Source: Thauera sp. GDN1 (GTDB lineage Bacteria > Pseudomonadota > Gammaproteobacteria > Burkholderiales > Rhodocyclaceae). Taken from it: DNA of 64,000 nucleotides. Of the stretch, positions 19,130 through 34,282 are shown in pieces. Positions within the stretch are counted from its first letter, which is position 1. Each line of letters opens with the position of its first letter. The stretch spans positions 2,170,001 to 2,234,000 of the forward strand of contig NZ_CP097870.1 of assembly GCF_029223545.1 (NCBI RefSeq), read 5' to 3'. Position numbers and translations under genes: made by a program. The notes beneath the pieces were generated by a model. The model was not told where the DNA came from and did not search any database. It was given only the letters and a program-made list of their open reading frames with translations.

Positions 19130-20998
19130 ATGGCCCTGCTGCAAATCGCCGAACCCGGCATGTCCGCCGAGCCGCACAAGCACCGGCTGGCGGTGGGTAT
19201 CGACCTCGGTACCACCAATTCGCTCGTCGCCACCGTCCGCAACGGCATCGCCGTGTGCCTGCCCGATGAAACCGGCCGCACCATGCTGCCCTCGGTCGTC
19301 CGCTATGGCACCGACGGCACGATCGAGGTCGGCCTCGGGGCGATGAAGGCCCAGGCCGTCGACCCGCGCAACACGATCGTCTCGGTCAAGCGCTTCATGG
19401 GGCGCGGACTCAAGGATGTGGCGCACATCGAGACCATGCCCTACGACTTCGAGGACAGCGCCGGCATGGTGCGGCTGCGCACCGCGCAGGGCATCAAGAG
19501 CCCGGTCGAGGTCTCGGCCGAGATCCTGCGCAAGCTGCGCGAGCGCGCCGAGGCCAGCCTGGGCGGCGCACTGGTCGGCGCAGTGATCACGGTGCCGGCC
19601 TATTTCGACGATGCCCAGCGCCAGGCGACCAAGGACGCCGCGCGCCTGGCCGGCCTCGACGTGCTGCGCCTGCTCAACGAACCGACCGCGGCCGCGGTGG
19701 CCTACGGCCTCGACAACGCCGCCGAAGGCGTCTATGCGGTCTATGACCTCGGCGGTGGCACCTTCGACCTCTCCATCCTCAAGCTGACCCGCGGCGTGTT
19801 CGAGGTGCTGTCCACCAACGGCGATGCAGCGCTGGGCGGCGACGACTTCGATCACCGCCTGTTCTGCTGGATCCTGGACAGGGCGCGCATCTCGCCGCCG
19901 TCGATGGAGGATGCCCGCCGCCTGCAGATGAAGGCGCGCGAGGCCAAGGAACTGCTGACCACCTGCGAGGAAGCGCCGATCCACCTGCGCCTGGCCTCGG
20001 GTGAGGAGGTCGACCTGGTCGTGACCCGCGACGAGTTCGCGGAGATGACCAAGCACCTGGTGCAGAAGACGCTGACGCCGGTGCGCAAGGCGCTGCGCGA
20101 CGCCGGGCTGTCGCCCGACGAGATCAAGGGCGTGGTCATGGTCGGCGGCGCGACCCGCATGCCGCACATCCAGCGCGCGGTGGCGAACTACTTCGGGCAG
20201 GAGCCGCTGACCAACCTCGATCCGGACAAGGTGGTCGCGCTCGGCGCGGCGATGCAGGCCAACGTGCTTGCGGGCAACCGCCCGGAGCAGGACGACTGGC
20301 TGCTGCTCGACGTCATCCCGCTGTCGCTCGGCCTGGAGACAATGGGCGGCCTGGTCGAGAAGGTCGTGCCGCGCAACTCCACGCTGCCGATCGCGCGCGC
20401 CCAGGAATTCACCACCTTCAAGGACGGGCAGACCGCGATGGCCTTCCACGTCGTGCAGGGCGAGCGCGAGCTGGTGTCGGACTGCCGCTCCCTGGCACGC
20501 TTCGAGCTCCGCGGCATCCCGCCGATGGTCGCCGGTGCGGCGCGCATCCGCGTCACCTTCCAGGTCGATGCCGATGGCCTGCTGTCGGTTTCGGCGCGCG
20601 AGATGTCTTCGGGTGTCGAGGCCAGCGTGCTGGTGAAGCCGTCCTACGGCCTGTCCGACGACGAGATCGCCGAGATGCTGAAGTCCGGCGTCGAGCACGC
20701 CGGCGACGACATGATGGCGCGTGCGCTGCGTGAGCAGCAGGTCGAGGCCGATCGAGTGATCGAGGCCAGCGAGCACGCGCTGGAAAAGGATGGCAGCCTG
20801 CTCGACGCGCAGGAACGCGCTGCGATCGACGCCGCCATCGCCGAACTGCGCCGCCTGCGTGCGGGCAGCGACCACCGCGCGATCAAGGCCGGCATCGATG
20901 CCCTTGGCCGCGCCACCGACGAATTTGCCGCCCGCCGCATGGACAACAGCATCCGCTCGGTGCTGGCTGGCCACAAGGTGGACGAACTCGAACTCTGA
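19130..20998 (+). CDS. hscA: Fe-S assembly Hsp70 chaperone HscA
   Basis: This 622-residue Hsp70 uses ATP to bind the LPPVK motif of IscU and drive cluster release. The nucleotide-binding domain shows GIDLGTTNS at 23-31, [14 protein letters not shown] and the [11 protein letters not shown] motif. The substrate domain includes [12 protein letters not shown]. The C-terminus lacks the EEVD-type tail, as expected for a bacterial protein. Co-conserved HscB and Fdx flank it. Confidence 0.97.
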   Translation: MALLQIAEPGMSAEPHKHRLAVGIDLGTTNSLVATVRNGIAVCLPDETGRTMLPSVVRYGTDGTIEVGLGAMKAQAVDPRNTIVSVKRFMGRGLKDVAHIETMPYDFEDSAGMVRLRTAQGIKSPVEVSAEILRKLRERAEASLGGALVGAVITVPAYFDDAQRQATKDAARLAGLDVLRLLNEPTAAAVAYGLDNAAEGVYAVYDLGGGTFDLSILKLTRGVFEVLSTNGDAALGGDDFDHRLFCWILDRARISPPSMEDARRLQMKAREAKELLTTCEEAPIHLRLASGEEVDLVVTRDEFAEMTKHLVQKTLTPVRKALRDAGLSPDEIKGVVMVGGATRMPHIQRAVANYFGQEPLTNLDPDKVVALGAAMQANVLAGNRPEQDDWLLLDVIPLSLGLETMGGLVEKVVPRNSTLPIARAQEFTTFKDGQTAMAFHVVQGERELVSDCRSLARFELRGIPPMVAGAARIRVTFQVDADGLLSVSAREMSSGVEASVLVKPSYGLSDDEIAEMLKSGVEHAGDDMMARALREQQVEADRVIEASEHALEKDGSLLDAQERAAIDAAIAELRRLRAGSDHRAIKAGIDALGRATDEFAARRMDNSIRSVLAGHKVDELEL

Positions 20999-21009
20999 AT
21001 CCGAACCCA

Positions 21010-21351
21010 ATGACCCAGATCATCGTCCTGCCCCACGTCGAACTCTGCCCCGACGGCAGCGTCATCGAGGCTGCCCCAGGCACCACCATCTGCGACAGCC
21101 TGCTCGAGAACGGCATCGACATCGAGCATGCGTGCGAGAAGTCCTGCGCGTGCACCACCTGCCACGTCATCGTCCGCGAAGGCTTCGCCTCCCTGAACCC
21201 GGCCGAGGACGAAGAGGAAGACCTGCTCGACAAGGCCTGGGGCCTGGAGCCGCAGTCGCGCCTGTCCTGCCAGGCGGTGGTCGCCGAGGCCCCGCTGGTG
21301 GTCGAGATCCCGCGCTACACGATCAACATGGCCCGCGAAGGAAAGCACTGA
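21010..21351 (+). CDS. fdx: [2Fe-2S] ferredoxin of the isc system
   Basis: This 113-residue adrenodoxin-type ferredoxin supplies electrons during cluster assembly. Its cluster ligands are Cys42, Cys48, Cys51 and Cys87, the same numbering as E. coli Fdx; Cys46 is an additional cysteine inside the loop. The acidic stretch EDEEEDLLDKAW is the usual partner-binding helix. The start codon is 11 bases after hscA and the stop is one base before iscX. Confidence 0.96.
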   Translation: MTQIIVLPHVELCPDGSVIEAAPGTTICDSLLENGIDIEHACEKSCACTTCHVIVREGFASLNPAEDEEEDLLDKAWGLEPQSRLSCQAVVAEAPLVVEIPRYTINMAREGKH

Positions 21352-21352
21352 C

Positions 21353-21547
21353 ATGAAGTGGACCGAGGTTCAGGAAATCGCCATCGAGCTCGCCGACGCC
21401 CACCCCGACGTGGATCCGACGCGGGTGAACTTCGTCGACCTGATGAACTGGGTCATGGCACTGCCCGAGTTCGACGACGATCCCAAGCGCTGCGGAGAGC
21501 GCATCCTCGAGGGTATCCAGCAGGCCTGGATCGACGAGGTCGCCTGA
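21353..21547 (+). CDS. iscX: Fe-S assembly protein IscX
   Basis: This 64-residue acidic protein binds IscS and iron and tunes the rate of cluster assembly. The family pattern is clear: MKWTEVQEIAIELAD, the DVDPTRVNFVDL segment, and the C-terminal EGIQQAWIDE with conserved acidic residues on one face. It is the last gene of the isc operon; a 200-base gap with a long inverted repeat follows. Confidence 0.95.
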   Translation: MKWTEVQEIAIELADAHPDVDPTRVNFVDLMNWVMALPEFDDDPKRCGERILEGIQQAWIDEVA

Positions 21548-21627
21548 TTCGGCAGGGCGGCGAGGCGCGCGGGATTGCCCCGAGCCGCTCGCAGCCTGAC
21601 CGGCAATACGCCTGGCCGGCAACAAAA

Positions 21628-21694
21628 TTCGCGGCTTCCGCCGCTCCCACAGCCCAGGCGAATGCACCAGCGTGGGAGCGGCGGAAGCCGCGAA
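21628..21694. repeat. Repetitive palindromic (REP-like) element, perfect 23-bp inverted repeat
   Basis: The left arm 21628-21650 (TTCGCGGCTTCCGCCGCT...) and the right arm 21672-21694 (GTGGGAGCGGCGGAAGCC...) are exact reverse complements around a 21-base spacer. The element sits between converging iscX and prmB, the typical place for REP/BIME units, and may also act as a two-way terminator or mRNA 3' protector. A near copy of both arms lies inside smc (29152-29254). No other gene is seen in 21548-21748. Confidence 0.8.
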
Positions 21695-21748
21695 CGTTCT
21701 TGAACTTCCCCCCAGGGGCCGCCGGCTCAGCGGCCCCGCCGGCGGTGT

Positions 21749-22699
21749 TTATGCCCCCGGCAGGTCCTCGCGCCGCAGCACGAACACCATGTCGTCGCCG
21801 CCGCGGGTCGACAGCCAGTTGAAGGGCAGGTCGGGGAAGGCCGCCTCGACGATGTGGCGGTTGTGTCCCACCTCCACCGCCAGCACGCCGTCCGGATTCA
21901 GGTGGGCGGCGCCCTCGGCGATCAGCTTGCGCACCACGTCCAGCCCGTCGTCGCCCGACGCCAGCGCCATGCGCGGCTCGTGGAGATATTCGGGCGGCAG
22001 TTCGTCCATGGCCTCGGCGGTCACGTAGGGCGGATTGCTGAGGATCAGGTCGAAGCGGCGCCCGCCCAGCGCCGAGAACACGTCGCTGCGCACCAGCTCG
22101 ATGCGGTCCTCGAGGCCGTAGTCGGCGACGTTGATGCGGGCGACCTCGAGCGCGTCCTCCGACAGGTCGGCCGCGACCACCCCGGCATTCGGGAAGGCGT
22201 GTGCCATCAGCACCGCCAGGCAGCCCGAGCCGGTGCACAGGTCGAGCACACTGCCGACCGCATCCGGATCCTCCACCCACGGCGCCAGTCCGTCCTCGAG
22301 CAGCTCGGCGAAGAAGGAGCGCGGCACGATCACCCGCTCGTCGACGCTGAAGCGGAAGTCGCCCAGCCAGGCCTCGCCCAGGATGTAGGCGGTCGGCAGG
22401 CGCTCGTCGGCACGCTGTTCGATGGCTTCGAGCAGCGCGATGCGCTCCTCGCCCGGAATGCAGGCGTCGAGGAAGGGCTCCAGACGATCGAGCGGCAGCG
22501 CGAGCGTGCCGAGGATCAGCCATACCGCCTCGTCGAAGCTGTCCTGCACGCCGTGGCCGCAGAAGATGCCGGCGCGGTTGAAGCGGGTGACCGCGTAGCG
22601 CAGCCAGTCGCGCACGGTGACGAGCTCGACCAGCGGGCCGTGCTCGTGTTCGTGATCGTCGTCGTGGTGCTCGTGTTCGTCGTGCTCGTGCTGGGACAT
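21749..22699 (-). CDS. prmB: Ribosomal protein L3 N5-glutamine methyltransferase PrmB
   Basis: This 316-residue SAM enzyme methylates a glutamine of ribosomal protein L3. The SAM loop is DLCTGSGC at 153-160, and the catalytic NPPY, which holds the glutamine side chain, is at 222-225. Residues 4-20 form an unusual tail of eight His and nine Asp/Glu residues that is not part of the family core; the conserved domain starts near residue 21. An ATG further in would remove this tail, but the upstream codons carry the same high-GC pattern, so the tail is probably translated. It is the last gene of the dap cluster. Confidence 0.92.
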   Translation of the reverse strand: MSQHEHDEHEHHDDDHEHEHGPLVELVTVRDWLRYAVTRFNRAGIFCGHGVQDSFDEAVWLILGTLALPLDRLEPFLDACIPGEERIALLEAIEQRADERLPTAYILGEAWLGDFRFSVDERVIVPRSFFAELLEDGLAPWVEDPDAVGSVLDLCTGSGCLAVLMAHAFPNAGVVAADLSEDALEVARINVADYGLEDRIELVRSDVFSALGGRRFDLILSNPPYVTAEAMDELPPEYLHEPRMALASGDDGLDVVRKLIAEGAAHLNPDGVLAVEVGHNRHIVEAAFPDLPFNWLSTRGGDDMVFVLRREDLPGA

Positions 22700-22736
22700 G
22701 GGCTGCAATCTCTCGGTGTTCGATGGGTGGGGGCGG

Positions 22737-25098
<2,362 letters not shown>

Positions 25099-25158
25099 GC
25101 CTTCGGACTCCTCGGGATCGAACAATGCATGGGCGCGACAGACGCCGCACCCGGCGAA

Positions 25159-25980
<822 letters not shown>

Positions 25981-25993
25981 TGGGGGTTCTCTC

Positions 25994-27187
25994 TCAGAGG
26001 GTTTTGCAGAAATCGATGATGCGCTCGGCGGCCTCGACACACTCGTGCGTGTCGGCCACCAGCGCGATGCGGACGAAGCCGGCGCCCGGATTGACGCCAT
26101 GGGCTTCGCGGGCGAGATAGCTGCCCGGCAGGACGGTCACATTATATTCAGCCTGCAGACGGCGGGCGAACTCGGTGTCCGGCAGCGGCGTGCGCACCCA
26201 GTAATAGAAGCCGGCATCCGGGAGCGCGACCGGCAGGTGCGGTTGCAGCAGCGGCGTGATGCGTGCGAACTTGTCGCGGTACAGGCGGCGGTTCTCCTCG
26301 ACGTGGACCTCGTCGTTCCAGGCTGCCACCGAGGCCGCCTGCACCGCCGGGTTCAGGGCACAGCCCTGATAGGTGCGGTAGAGCAGGAAGTCCTTGAGGA
26401 TGCGCGCGTCGCCGGCGACGAAGCCCGAGCGCATGCCCGGCACGTTCGAGCGCTTGGACAGGCTGGAGAACATCACCACGTTGCGGAAGTCGGTGCGCCC
26501 CAGGCGCCAGGCCGCTTCCAGGCCGCCGATGGGCTTGGCGTCGTCGTCGAAGTAGATCTCGGAATAGCACTCGTCGGCGGCGATCACGAAGCCGTAGCGG
26601 TCGGATAGCTCGAACAGCGTCTTCCATTCCTCGAGCTTGAGCAGGCGGCCGGTGGGGTTGCCGGGCGAGCACACGTAGACGAGCTGCACGTCGCGCCAGG
26701 TGGCCTCGTCGATTGCGCCGAAATCGGAGCCGAAATCGTTCTCCGGCAGGTTGTTGATGAAGATCGGCTCGGCATTGGCGAGCAGGGCTGCGCCTTCGTA
26801 GATCTGGTAGAAGGGGTTCGGGCACAGGACCTTGGCGCCCGGCTTCGTGCCGTCGACCACGCACTGGGCGAAGGCGAACAGCGCCTCGCGGGTACCGGCG
26901 ACCGGGATCACCTGGCTCGCGGGGTCGATCTTCGGCAGGCCATAGCGGCGTTCGAGCCAGTGCGCGATCGCGCCGCGCAGGGCGTCGGTGCCCAGCGTGG
27001 CCGGATAGCTCGACAGGCCGCCGAGGTTGTCGGCCAGGGTCTGGCGGATGAAGCCGGGTGTCGGATGCTGCGGCTCGCCGATCGACAGGCGGATCGGCTT
27101 AAGGTGCGCAGGCGGCTCGATGCCGGCGAACAGCGCGCGCAGCTTCTCGAACGGGTAGGGCTGGAGACGGGCGAGGTTCGGATTCAC
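25994..27187 (-). CDS. dapC: Succinyldiaminopimelate aminotransferase
   Basis: This 397-residue PLP aminotransferase of fold type I converts N-succinyl-2-amino-6-ketopimelate to N-succinyl-LL-diaminopimelate. The PLP lysine is in [15 protein letters not shown], and the family motifs [16 protein letters not shown] and [13 protein letters not shown] are present. The start [20 protein letters not shown] is characteristic of DapC. It opens the minus-strand dap cluster and is divergent from smc, 220 bases away. Confidence 0.95.
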   Translation of the reverse strand: MNPNLARLQPYPFEKLRALFAGIEPPAHLKPIRLSIGEPQHPTPGFIRQTLADNLGGLSSYPATLGTDALRGAIAHWLERRYGLPKIDPASQVIPVAGTREALFAFAQCVVDGTKPGAKVLCPNPFYQIYEGAALLANAEPIFINNLPENDFGSDFGAIDEATWRDVQLVYVCSPGNPTGRLLKLEEWKTLFELSDRYGFVIAADECYSEIYFDDDAKPIGGLEAAWRLGRTDFRNVVMFSSLSKRSNVPGMRSGFVAGDARILKDFLLYRTYQGCALNPAVQAASVAAWNDEVHVEENRRLYRDKFARITPLLQPHLPVALPDAGFYYWVRTPLPDTEFARRLQAEYNVTVLPGSYLAREAHGVNPGAGFVRIALVADTHECVEAAERIIDFCKTL

Positions 27188-27407
27188 TTTGATACGGATT
27201 GCCTGCGCGCAAGCGCGCCTGCGGCGAAGTGGGGAAGGGCGGAAATGGTATCATGGCGCGCCTTTTCGACAGCCGGGCCGTGTTCCGTGCGGGATCGGGG
27301 GCTTCGCCCGCCGGGTGGGGTCCGCAGTCGCGTCGCGACTTCTTGCCCGCTTCCCGTTCCCGGCCGACCTGCCGCGCGGCTTCACTGCTTCTTCGTTCTT
27401 CTTCGAC

Positions 27408-30400
27408 GTGCGTCTTTCCAAGCTCAAACTCGCCGGTTTCAAGACTTTCGTCGACCCGACCACCGTACTCACTCCCGGCAACCTCGTCGGCGTGGTCGGC
27501 CCCAACGGTTGCGGCAAGTCGAACATCATCGACGCGGTGCGCTGGGTGCTCGGCGAGACGCGCGCCTCCGCGCTGCGCGGCGAGTCGATGCAGGACGTGA
27601 TCTTCAACGGCTCGACCACGCGCAAGCCGGTTTCGCGCGCGAGCGTCGAGCTCGTCTTCGACAACAGCGAGGGCAAGGCTGCCGGGCAGTGGTCGCGCTA
27701 CGGGGAGATCTCGGTCAAGCGCGTGCTCGACCGTTCCGGCGAGTCGACCTATTACATCAACAACGTCCACGTCCGCCGCAAGGACGTGATCGACCTCTTC
27801 CTCGGCACCGGCCTCGGTCCGCGCGCCTACGCGATCATCGAGCAGGGCATGATCTCGCGCATCATCGAGGCGCGCCCGGAGGACATCCGCGGCTTCCTGG
27901 AAGAGGCCGCCGGCGTCACCAAGTACCGCGAGCGCCGCAAGGAAACCGAAGGCCGGCTGCGCGACGCACGCGACAACCTCGCCCGCCTCGACGACATCCG
28001 CATGGAGCTGGGCGAGCGCATCGTGCATCTCGAGGCCCAGGCCGAGGTCGCCGCCCGTTACCAGCAGCTGAGCGCGGCGCACGTCGAGAAGCAGCAGCTG
28101 CTGTGGCTGGTCAAGCGCAACGACGCGCGCGCGGAACATGCTCGGGTGTCCGCCGAACTCAACGAGGCCACGCGCCGCATCGAGGCCGACAGCGCCCGCC
28201 TGCAGGAGCTGGAGGGCGCGGTGGAAACCTGCCGCGAGGCGCACTTCGAGGCCTCGGAGGCGGTCCATGGCGCGCAGAGCGAGCTGTTCGCGGTGAGCGC
28301 CGAGGTCACCCGCCTGGAAACCGAGTTGCAGCACCTCGGCGAGGCGCGCAGGCGTCTCGAAGCCCGTCTGTCCCAGCTCGAACTCGACCGCGAGCACTGG
28401 CTGGCGCGCCGCGAGGCGATGCTCGCCGAGCACGAGCGCTGGCAGGCCCTGGGTGAGAACGCCGCGCTGCGCGCCGAGCAGGCCGAGGCCCGTCACGGCG
28501 AGATCTCGGACCGTCTGCCCGAGCTCGACGGCGCGCGCCAGGCGGCGGAGACCACGGTCGCGAGCGCACGGCACGAGCTCGCCCACACCGAACAGCAGCT
28601 GCGCGTCGAGGAGGCGAACCGCGCCAGCGCGACGCGCGCGCTCGATGCACTGCAGCAGCGACGCGGGCGCCTGGAGGCCGAGCGCGGCGCCATCGTCGGC
28701 CCGGACGAGCGCGAGGTCGCCGAACGCGAGGCACGGCTGGAGGCGATGCAGGATGCGCTCGATGCCCGCCAGTGCGAACTGGCTGAGCTGCAGGCCAGCC
28801 TGCCCGCCGCCCAGGGGGCGCTGAAGTCCGCGCTCGAACACGAGCGCGCCGTGCAGCGTCGTCTGACCGAGCTGCGTGCCCGGCGCGAGGCGCTGGTCCA
28901 GCTCCAGGCCCGGGTGCAGTCCCAGGGCAAGCTGGGCGACTGGCTCAAGCGCCACGGTCTAGACCAGGTCCCGCCCCTGTGGAAGTACCTGCAGGTCGAG
29001 GAAGGCTGGGACGAAGCGGTGCAGGCGGTGCTGCGCGAACGGCTTTCGGCGCTGACCACGACCGATGCGGCCGCGGCCGCCCAAGCGGCGCGGACGGTTC
29101 TGGAAGAAGCGCCGCCGGAGACGGTGGCGGTGGCGTTCGCCCCCTTGCCCACGGCTTCCGCCGCTGCGGCAAGGAGCGGCCACGCCCCGCTCGCCGGTGA
29201 GACCCCGATGGCCGGTGAAAGCCCCGCCCCCGTGGGAGCGGCGGCAGCCGCGATCCTCCCGCATCTCCCCTCGACCGACGGCGCCCCGCCGCGTCCGCTG
29301 TCTACCCTCGTCACGGTCCGCGCCCCGGAGTTCCAGGCCCTGGTCGCCGATTTCCTGGCCGGTGCCTGGGCGGTGGACAAGCTCGACGACTGGCTCGACG
29401 CCCGCGACCGCCTGCCGGCCGGCGTGTGCCTCGTCGGCCCGCGCGGGCAGCTGCTGACCCGCGACGCGCTGGTCCATCACGCCCCCGACGCGCGTACCCA
29501 TGGCGTGATCGAGCGCCAGCGCGAGATCGACGCGCTCGAGGGCGAGCAGGCCGCACTCGAGGAGGCGGCGCACGAGGCCCACGATGCGCTGCTCGCGGCA
29601 GAAACGGACGCCAGTACGCTGAACGAGCGCATCAATGCGCTGCGCCGCGAGCAGCAGTCGGTGCAGTCGCAGGTGCATGCCGAGCAGGTGGAGGTGCTCA
29701 AGCTCAGCCAGGCGCGCAGCCGAGCCGACGAGCGCCGCGGCCAGCTCGAGCGCGACCTCGAGGACCTGGTCCATCTGGAGGCGACCGAGCGCGAACACCT
29801 GGCGCGCGCCGAGATGGAGCAGGCGCGCGCGATGGAGCTCGCCGAGCTGCAGCGCGAGCGGCTCGATGCCGCCATGGCGGTGATGAGCGAGCGTGAACAG
29901 GCCTTGCGCGAGGCCCGCGCGCTGGAGCAGGCCGCCGCGCGCGAGCTGCAGGAGGCGCGCTTCTCCGAGCGCGAATGCGCGGGCAAGCTCGAGGACATCG
30001 CCCGCAACCAGCAGCTGGCCGCCGAGCAACTGGCGCGCATCCTGAGCGAAACGGAAACGCGGCGTGCCGAGCTCGACGCCACCGACGACGACCGCAGCCA
30101 CGCCGCGCTGCAGGACGCGCTCGCCTTGCGCACGAACCGCGAGACCGCGCTGGCGGGCCGTCGCGATGCGCTGGAAGCAGCGACCGCGGCCCTTAAGCAG
30201 GCCGAGGAGATGCGGCTGCGCACCGAGCACGAGGCGGCGCCGGTGCGCGCCCGCGTGGCCGAATTGCGGCTGGCGGTGCAGGCCGCCGAGCTGGCGGTCG
30301 CCCAGTTCGAGGAGCGCCTGCAGGAGGCCCAGGCCGACGAGGCCGCGCTCGCGCCGCTGCTCGCCGCCGACCCCAAGGAGACCACGCTGCAGCGCGAGGT

Positions 30401-31052
30401 CGCCCGCCTGGCGCGGGAAATCGCCGAGCTCGGCGCGGTCAACCTCGCCGCCCTCGACGAACTCAGGACCGCCACCGAGCGCAAGGGCTATCTCGATGCG
30501 CAGACCGAGGACCTGCTGCAGGCGATCGAGACGCTCGAGGACGCCATCCGGCGCATCGACCGCGAAACACGCGAGCAACTGCAGGACACCTACAATACGG
30601 TCAATCGCCAGTTCGGCGCGCTGTTCCCGCAGCTCTTCGGCGGCGGTCGCGCGGAACTGGTGCTGACCGGCGAGGAGATCCTCGACGCCGGCATCCAGAT
30701 CGTCGCCCAGCCGCCGGGCAAGAAGAACGCATCGATCCACCTGCTGTCCGGTGGAGAGAAGGCGCTGACCGCGATCGCGCTCGTGTTCTCGATGTTCCAG
30801 CTCAATCCGGCGCCGTTCTGCATGCTTGACGAGGTCGATGCACCACTGGACGATACGAACACCGAGCGCTACGCCAACATGGTCAAGCGCATGTCATCGC
30901 AGACGCAGTTCATCTTCATCAGTCACAGCAAGATCACGATGGAATTCGCCCAGCAGCTGGTGGGCGTGACGATGCAGGAGCAGGGCGTGTCGCGGGTGGT
31001 TGAAGTGGATATCGAAGAGGCGCTGCGCCTGGCCGAGCCGGCCGCAGCCTAA
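27408..31052 (+). CDS. smc: Chromosome segregation protein SMC
   Basis: This protein of about 1214 residues organises and segregates the chromosome. Walker A GPNGCGKS is at 31-38. Two long coiled-coil arms surround a hinge at about 505-680. The C-terminal head has LLSGGEKALTAIAL and the Walker B FCMLDEVDAPLDD. GTG 27408 gives MRLSKLKLAGFKTF, the family start; no clear ribosome site precedes it. The hinge has a low-complexity Ala/Pro/Gly insert at about residues 577-630. This insert is encoded by a REP-like repeat, as described in a separate entry. The next genes are zipA-like and ligA. Confidence 0.95.
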   Translation: MRLSKLKLAGFKTFVDPTTVLTPGNLVGVVGPNGCGKSNIIDAVRWVLGETRASALRGESMQDVIFNGSTTRKPVSRASVELVFDNSEGKAAGQWSRYGEISVKRVLDRSGESTYYINNVHVRRKDVIDLFLGTGLGPRAYAIIEQGMISRIIEARPEDIRGFLEEAAGVTKYRERRKETEGRLRDARDNLARLDDIRMELGERIVHLEAQAEVAARYQQLSAAHVEKQQLLWLVKRNDARAEHARVSAELNEATRRIEADSARLQELEGAVETCREAHFEASEAVHGAQSELFAVSAEVTRLETELQHLGEARRRLEARLSQLELDREHWLARREAMLAEHERWQALGENAALRAEQAEARHGEISDRLPELDGARQAAETTVASARHELAHTEQQLRVEEANRASATRALDALQQRRGRLEAERGAIVGPDEREVAEREARLEAMQDALDARQCELAELQASLPAAQGALKSALEHERAVQRRLTELRARREALVQLQARVQSQGKLGDWLKRHGLDQVPPLWKYLQVEEGWDEAVQAVLRERLSALTTTDAAAAAQAARTVLEEAPPETVAVAFAPLPTASAAAARSGHAPLAGETPMAGESPAPVGAAAAAILPHLPSTDGAPPRPLSTLVTVRAPEFQALVADFLAGAWAVDKLDDWLDARDRLPAGVCLVGPRGQLLTRDALVHHAPDARTHGVIERQREIDALEGEQAALEEAAHEAHDALLAAETDASTLNERINALRREQQSVQSQVHAEQVEVLKLSQARSRADERRGQLERDLEDLVHLEATEREHLARAEMEQARAMELAELQRERLDAAMAVMSEREQALREARALEQAAARELQEARFSERECAGKLEDIARNQQLAAEQLARILSETETRRAELDATDDDRSHAALQDALALRTNRETALAGRRDALEAATAALKQAEEMRLRTEHEAAPVRARVAELRLAVQAAELAVAQFEERLQEAQADEAALAPLLAADPKETTLQREVARLAREIAELGAVNLAALDELRTATERKGYLDAQTEDLLQAIETLEDAIRRIDRETREQLQDTYNTVNRQFGALFPQLFGGGRAELVLTGEEILDAGIQIVAQPPGKKNASIHLLSGGEKALTAIALVFSMFQLNPAPFCMLDEVDAPLDDTNTERYANMVKRMSSQTQFIFISHSKITMEFAQQLVGVTMQEQGVSRVVEVDIEEALRLAEPAAA
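29152..29254. repeat. REP-like element inside smc, related to the iscX-prmB palindrome
   Basis: CGGCTTCCGCCGCT (29152-29165) equals 14 bases of the left arm of the 21628-21694 palindrome. The 23 bases at 29232-29254 (GTGGGAGCGGCGGCAGCC...) match its right arm at 21 of 23 positions. Between them lies a short tandem GCCGGTGA repeat. The whole stretch stays in frame and encodes alternating Ala-rich and AGETP/AGESP segments. Confidence 0.65.
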
Positions 31053-31099
31053 GACAGCTTGAGAGATACCGGGCAAGAAGCAGGAATTCGGGAAACGAA

Positions 31100-32182
31100 A
31101 TGGACAGCGAACTTCAGATCGCGTTGATCGGTGCGGGCCTGGCGGCCGTGGTGCTGGTCGTCGGCTACAACAAATGGCAGGAGCGCAAGCATCGGCGCGA
31201 CGCCGAGCGGGCCTTCCGCTCGGAGCACCGCGACGTGCTGCTCGAACCGCGTGCCGACCCCGAGTCGTCCGAGCGCCGCGAGCCCGGATTCGGCGGTGAA
31301 GAGGAAGAGTCCCGCCGCTTCAACGAGGCGCCGGTGAGCCGTACCGCGCCCGAACTGCCCCGCCTGCTCGACGCCCGTGCCGACTGCGCGATCCGCTTCG
31401 AGGCGATCGAGGCCCTCGACGTGGGCACCGTGTGGTTGATGCAGGCCGAGCAGCTCGCCGGCCTCACCAAGCCGGTGCGCTGGTTCGGCTTCAATGACGC
31501 GGACAACGTCTGGATGCCGCTCGGCCCGGAGAGCACCGGCGCCTGCCACTGGTTCTGCGCCGCGCTGCAGCTGGTCAATCGGCAGGGCTCGATCGGCGAG
31601 ACCGACTTCATGCGCTTCACCGGCGGCGTCCAGCGTGTCGCCGATGCGGTGATGGCGCTGCCGCCCGGGCTGCCGCTGCGCGCGGAGACCCTGCACCGGG
31701 CGACCGAGCTCGACCGTTTCTGCGCGGACGTCGATGTGCAGATCGGGGTGAACGTGCTTGCCCGCGATGGGCATTTCGACGGGCGTTCGATCCGGCGCGC
31801 CGCCGAACGCCTGGGCCTGCGCCTGGGCCACGACGGCGCCTTCCATGCAGTCGAGGGCGAGGCCAGCCTGTTCTCGCTCGCCAACCTGGAGGCGGGTGCC
31901 TTCGCCCCCGACAACCTCGATGGCATGGTCAGCCGCGGCCTGACCCTGGTGATCGACGTCCCCCGGGTGGCGGGCGGCGGCGCCGCGTTCGAGCGCATGA
32001 TGCACACCGCCGGCGAGCTCGCCGGCGAACTCGGTGGCGACGTGGTCGACGACAACCGCGCGCCCTTCGGCGCCGAGGCCGCGGCCATCATCCGCGGCCA
32101 GATCGAGCAGTTCCAGGCCCGCATGGACGAAGCCGGGATCCCGGCCGGCGGCCCGCTCGCACAACGCCTGTTCGCGCTCTAA
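31100..32182 (+). CDS. zipA: ZipA-like cell-division protein
   Basis: This 360-residue protein has a single N-terminal membrane helix (about residues 5-22), then a charged linker (30-80). The C-terminal region, about 225-340, follows the ZipA FtsZ-binding domain pattern (FDGRSIRRAAERLGL, ASLFSLANLEAGAF, LTLVIDVP, ELGGDVVDDNR). ZipA anchors FtsZ polymers to the membrane. A middle region, about 85-200, with its own hydrophobic pattern is not found in the short E. coli protein. Position between smc and ligA supports the name. AGGA sits ahead of ATG 31100. Confidence 0.8.
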   Translation: MDSELQIALIGAGLAAVVLVVGYNKWQERKHRRDAERAFRSEHRDVLLEPRADPESSERREPGFGGEEEESRRFNEAPVSRTAPELPRLLDARADCAIRFEAIEALDVGTVWLMQAEQLAGLTKPVRWFGFNDADNVWMPLGPESTGACHWFCAALQLVNRQGSIGETDFMRFTGGVQRVADAVMALPPGLPLRAETLHRATELDRFCADVDVQIGVNVLARDGHFDGRSIRRAAERLGLRLGHDGAFHAVEGEASLFSLANLEAGAFAPDNLDGMVSRGLTLVIDVPRVAGGGAAFERMMHTAGELAGELGGDVVDDNRAPFGAEAAAIIRGQIEQFQARMDEAGIPAGGPLAQRLFAL

Positions 32183-34282
<2,100 letters not shown>

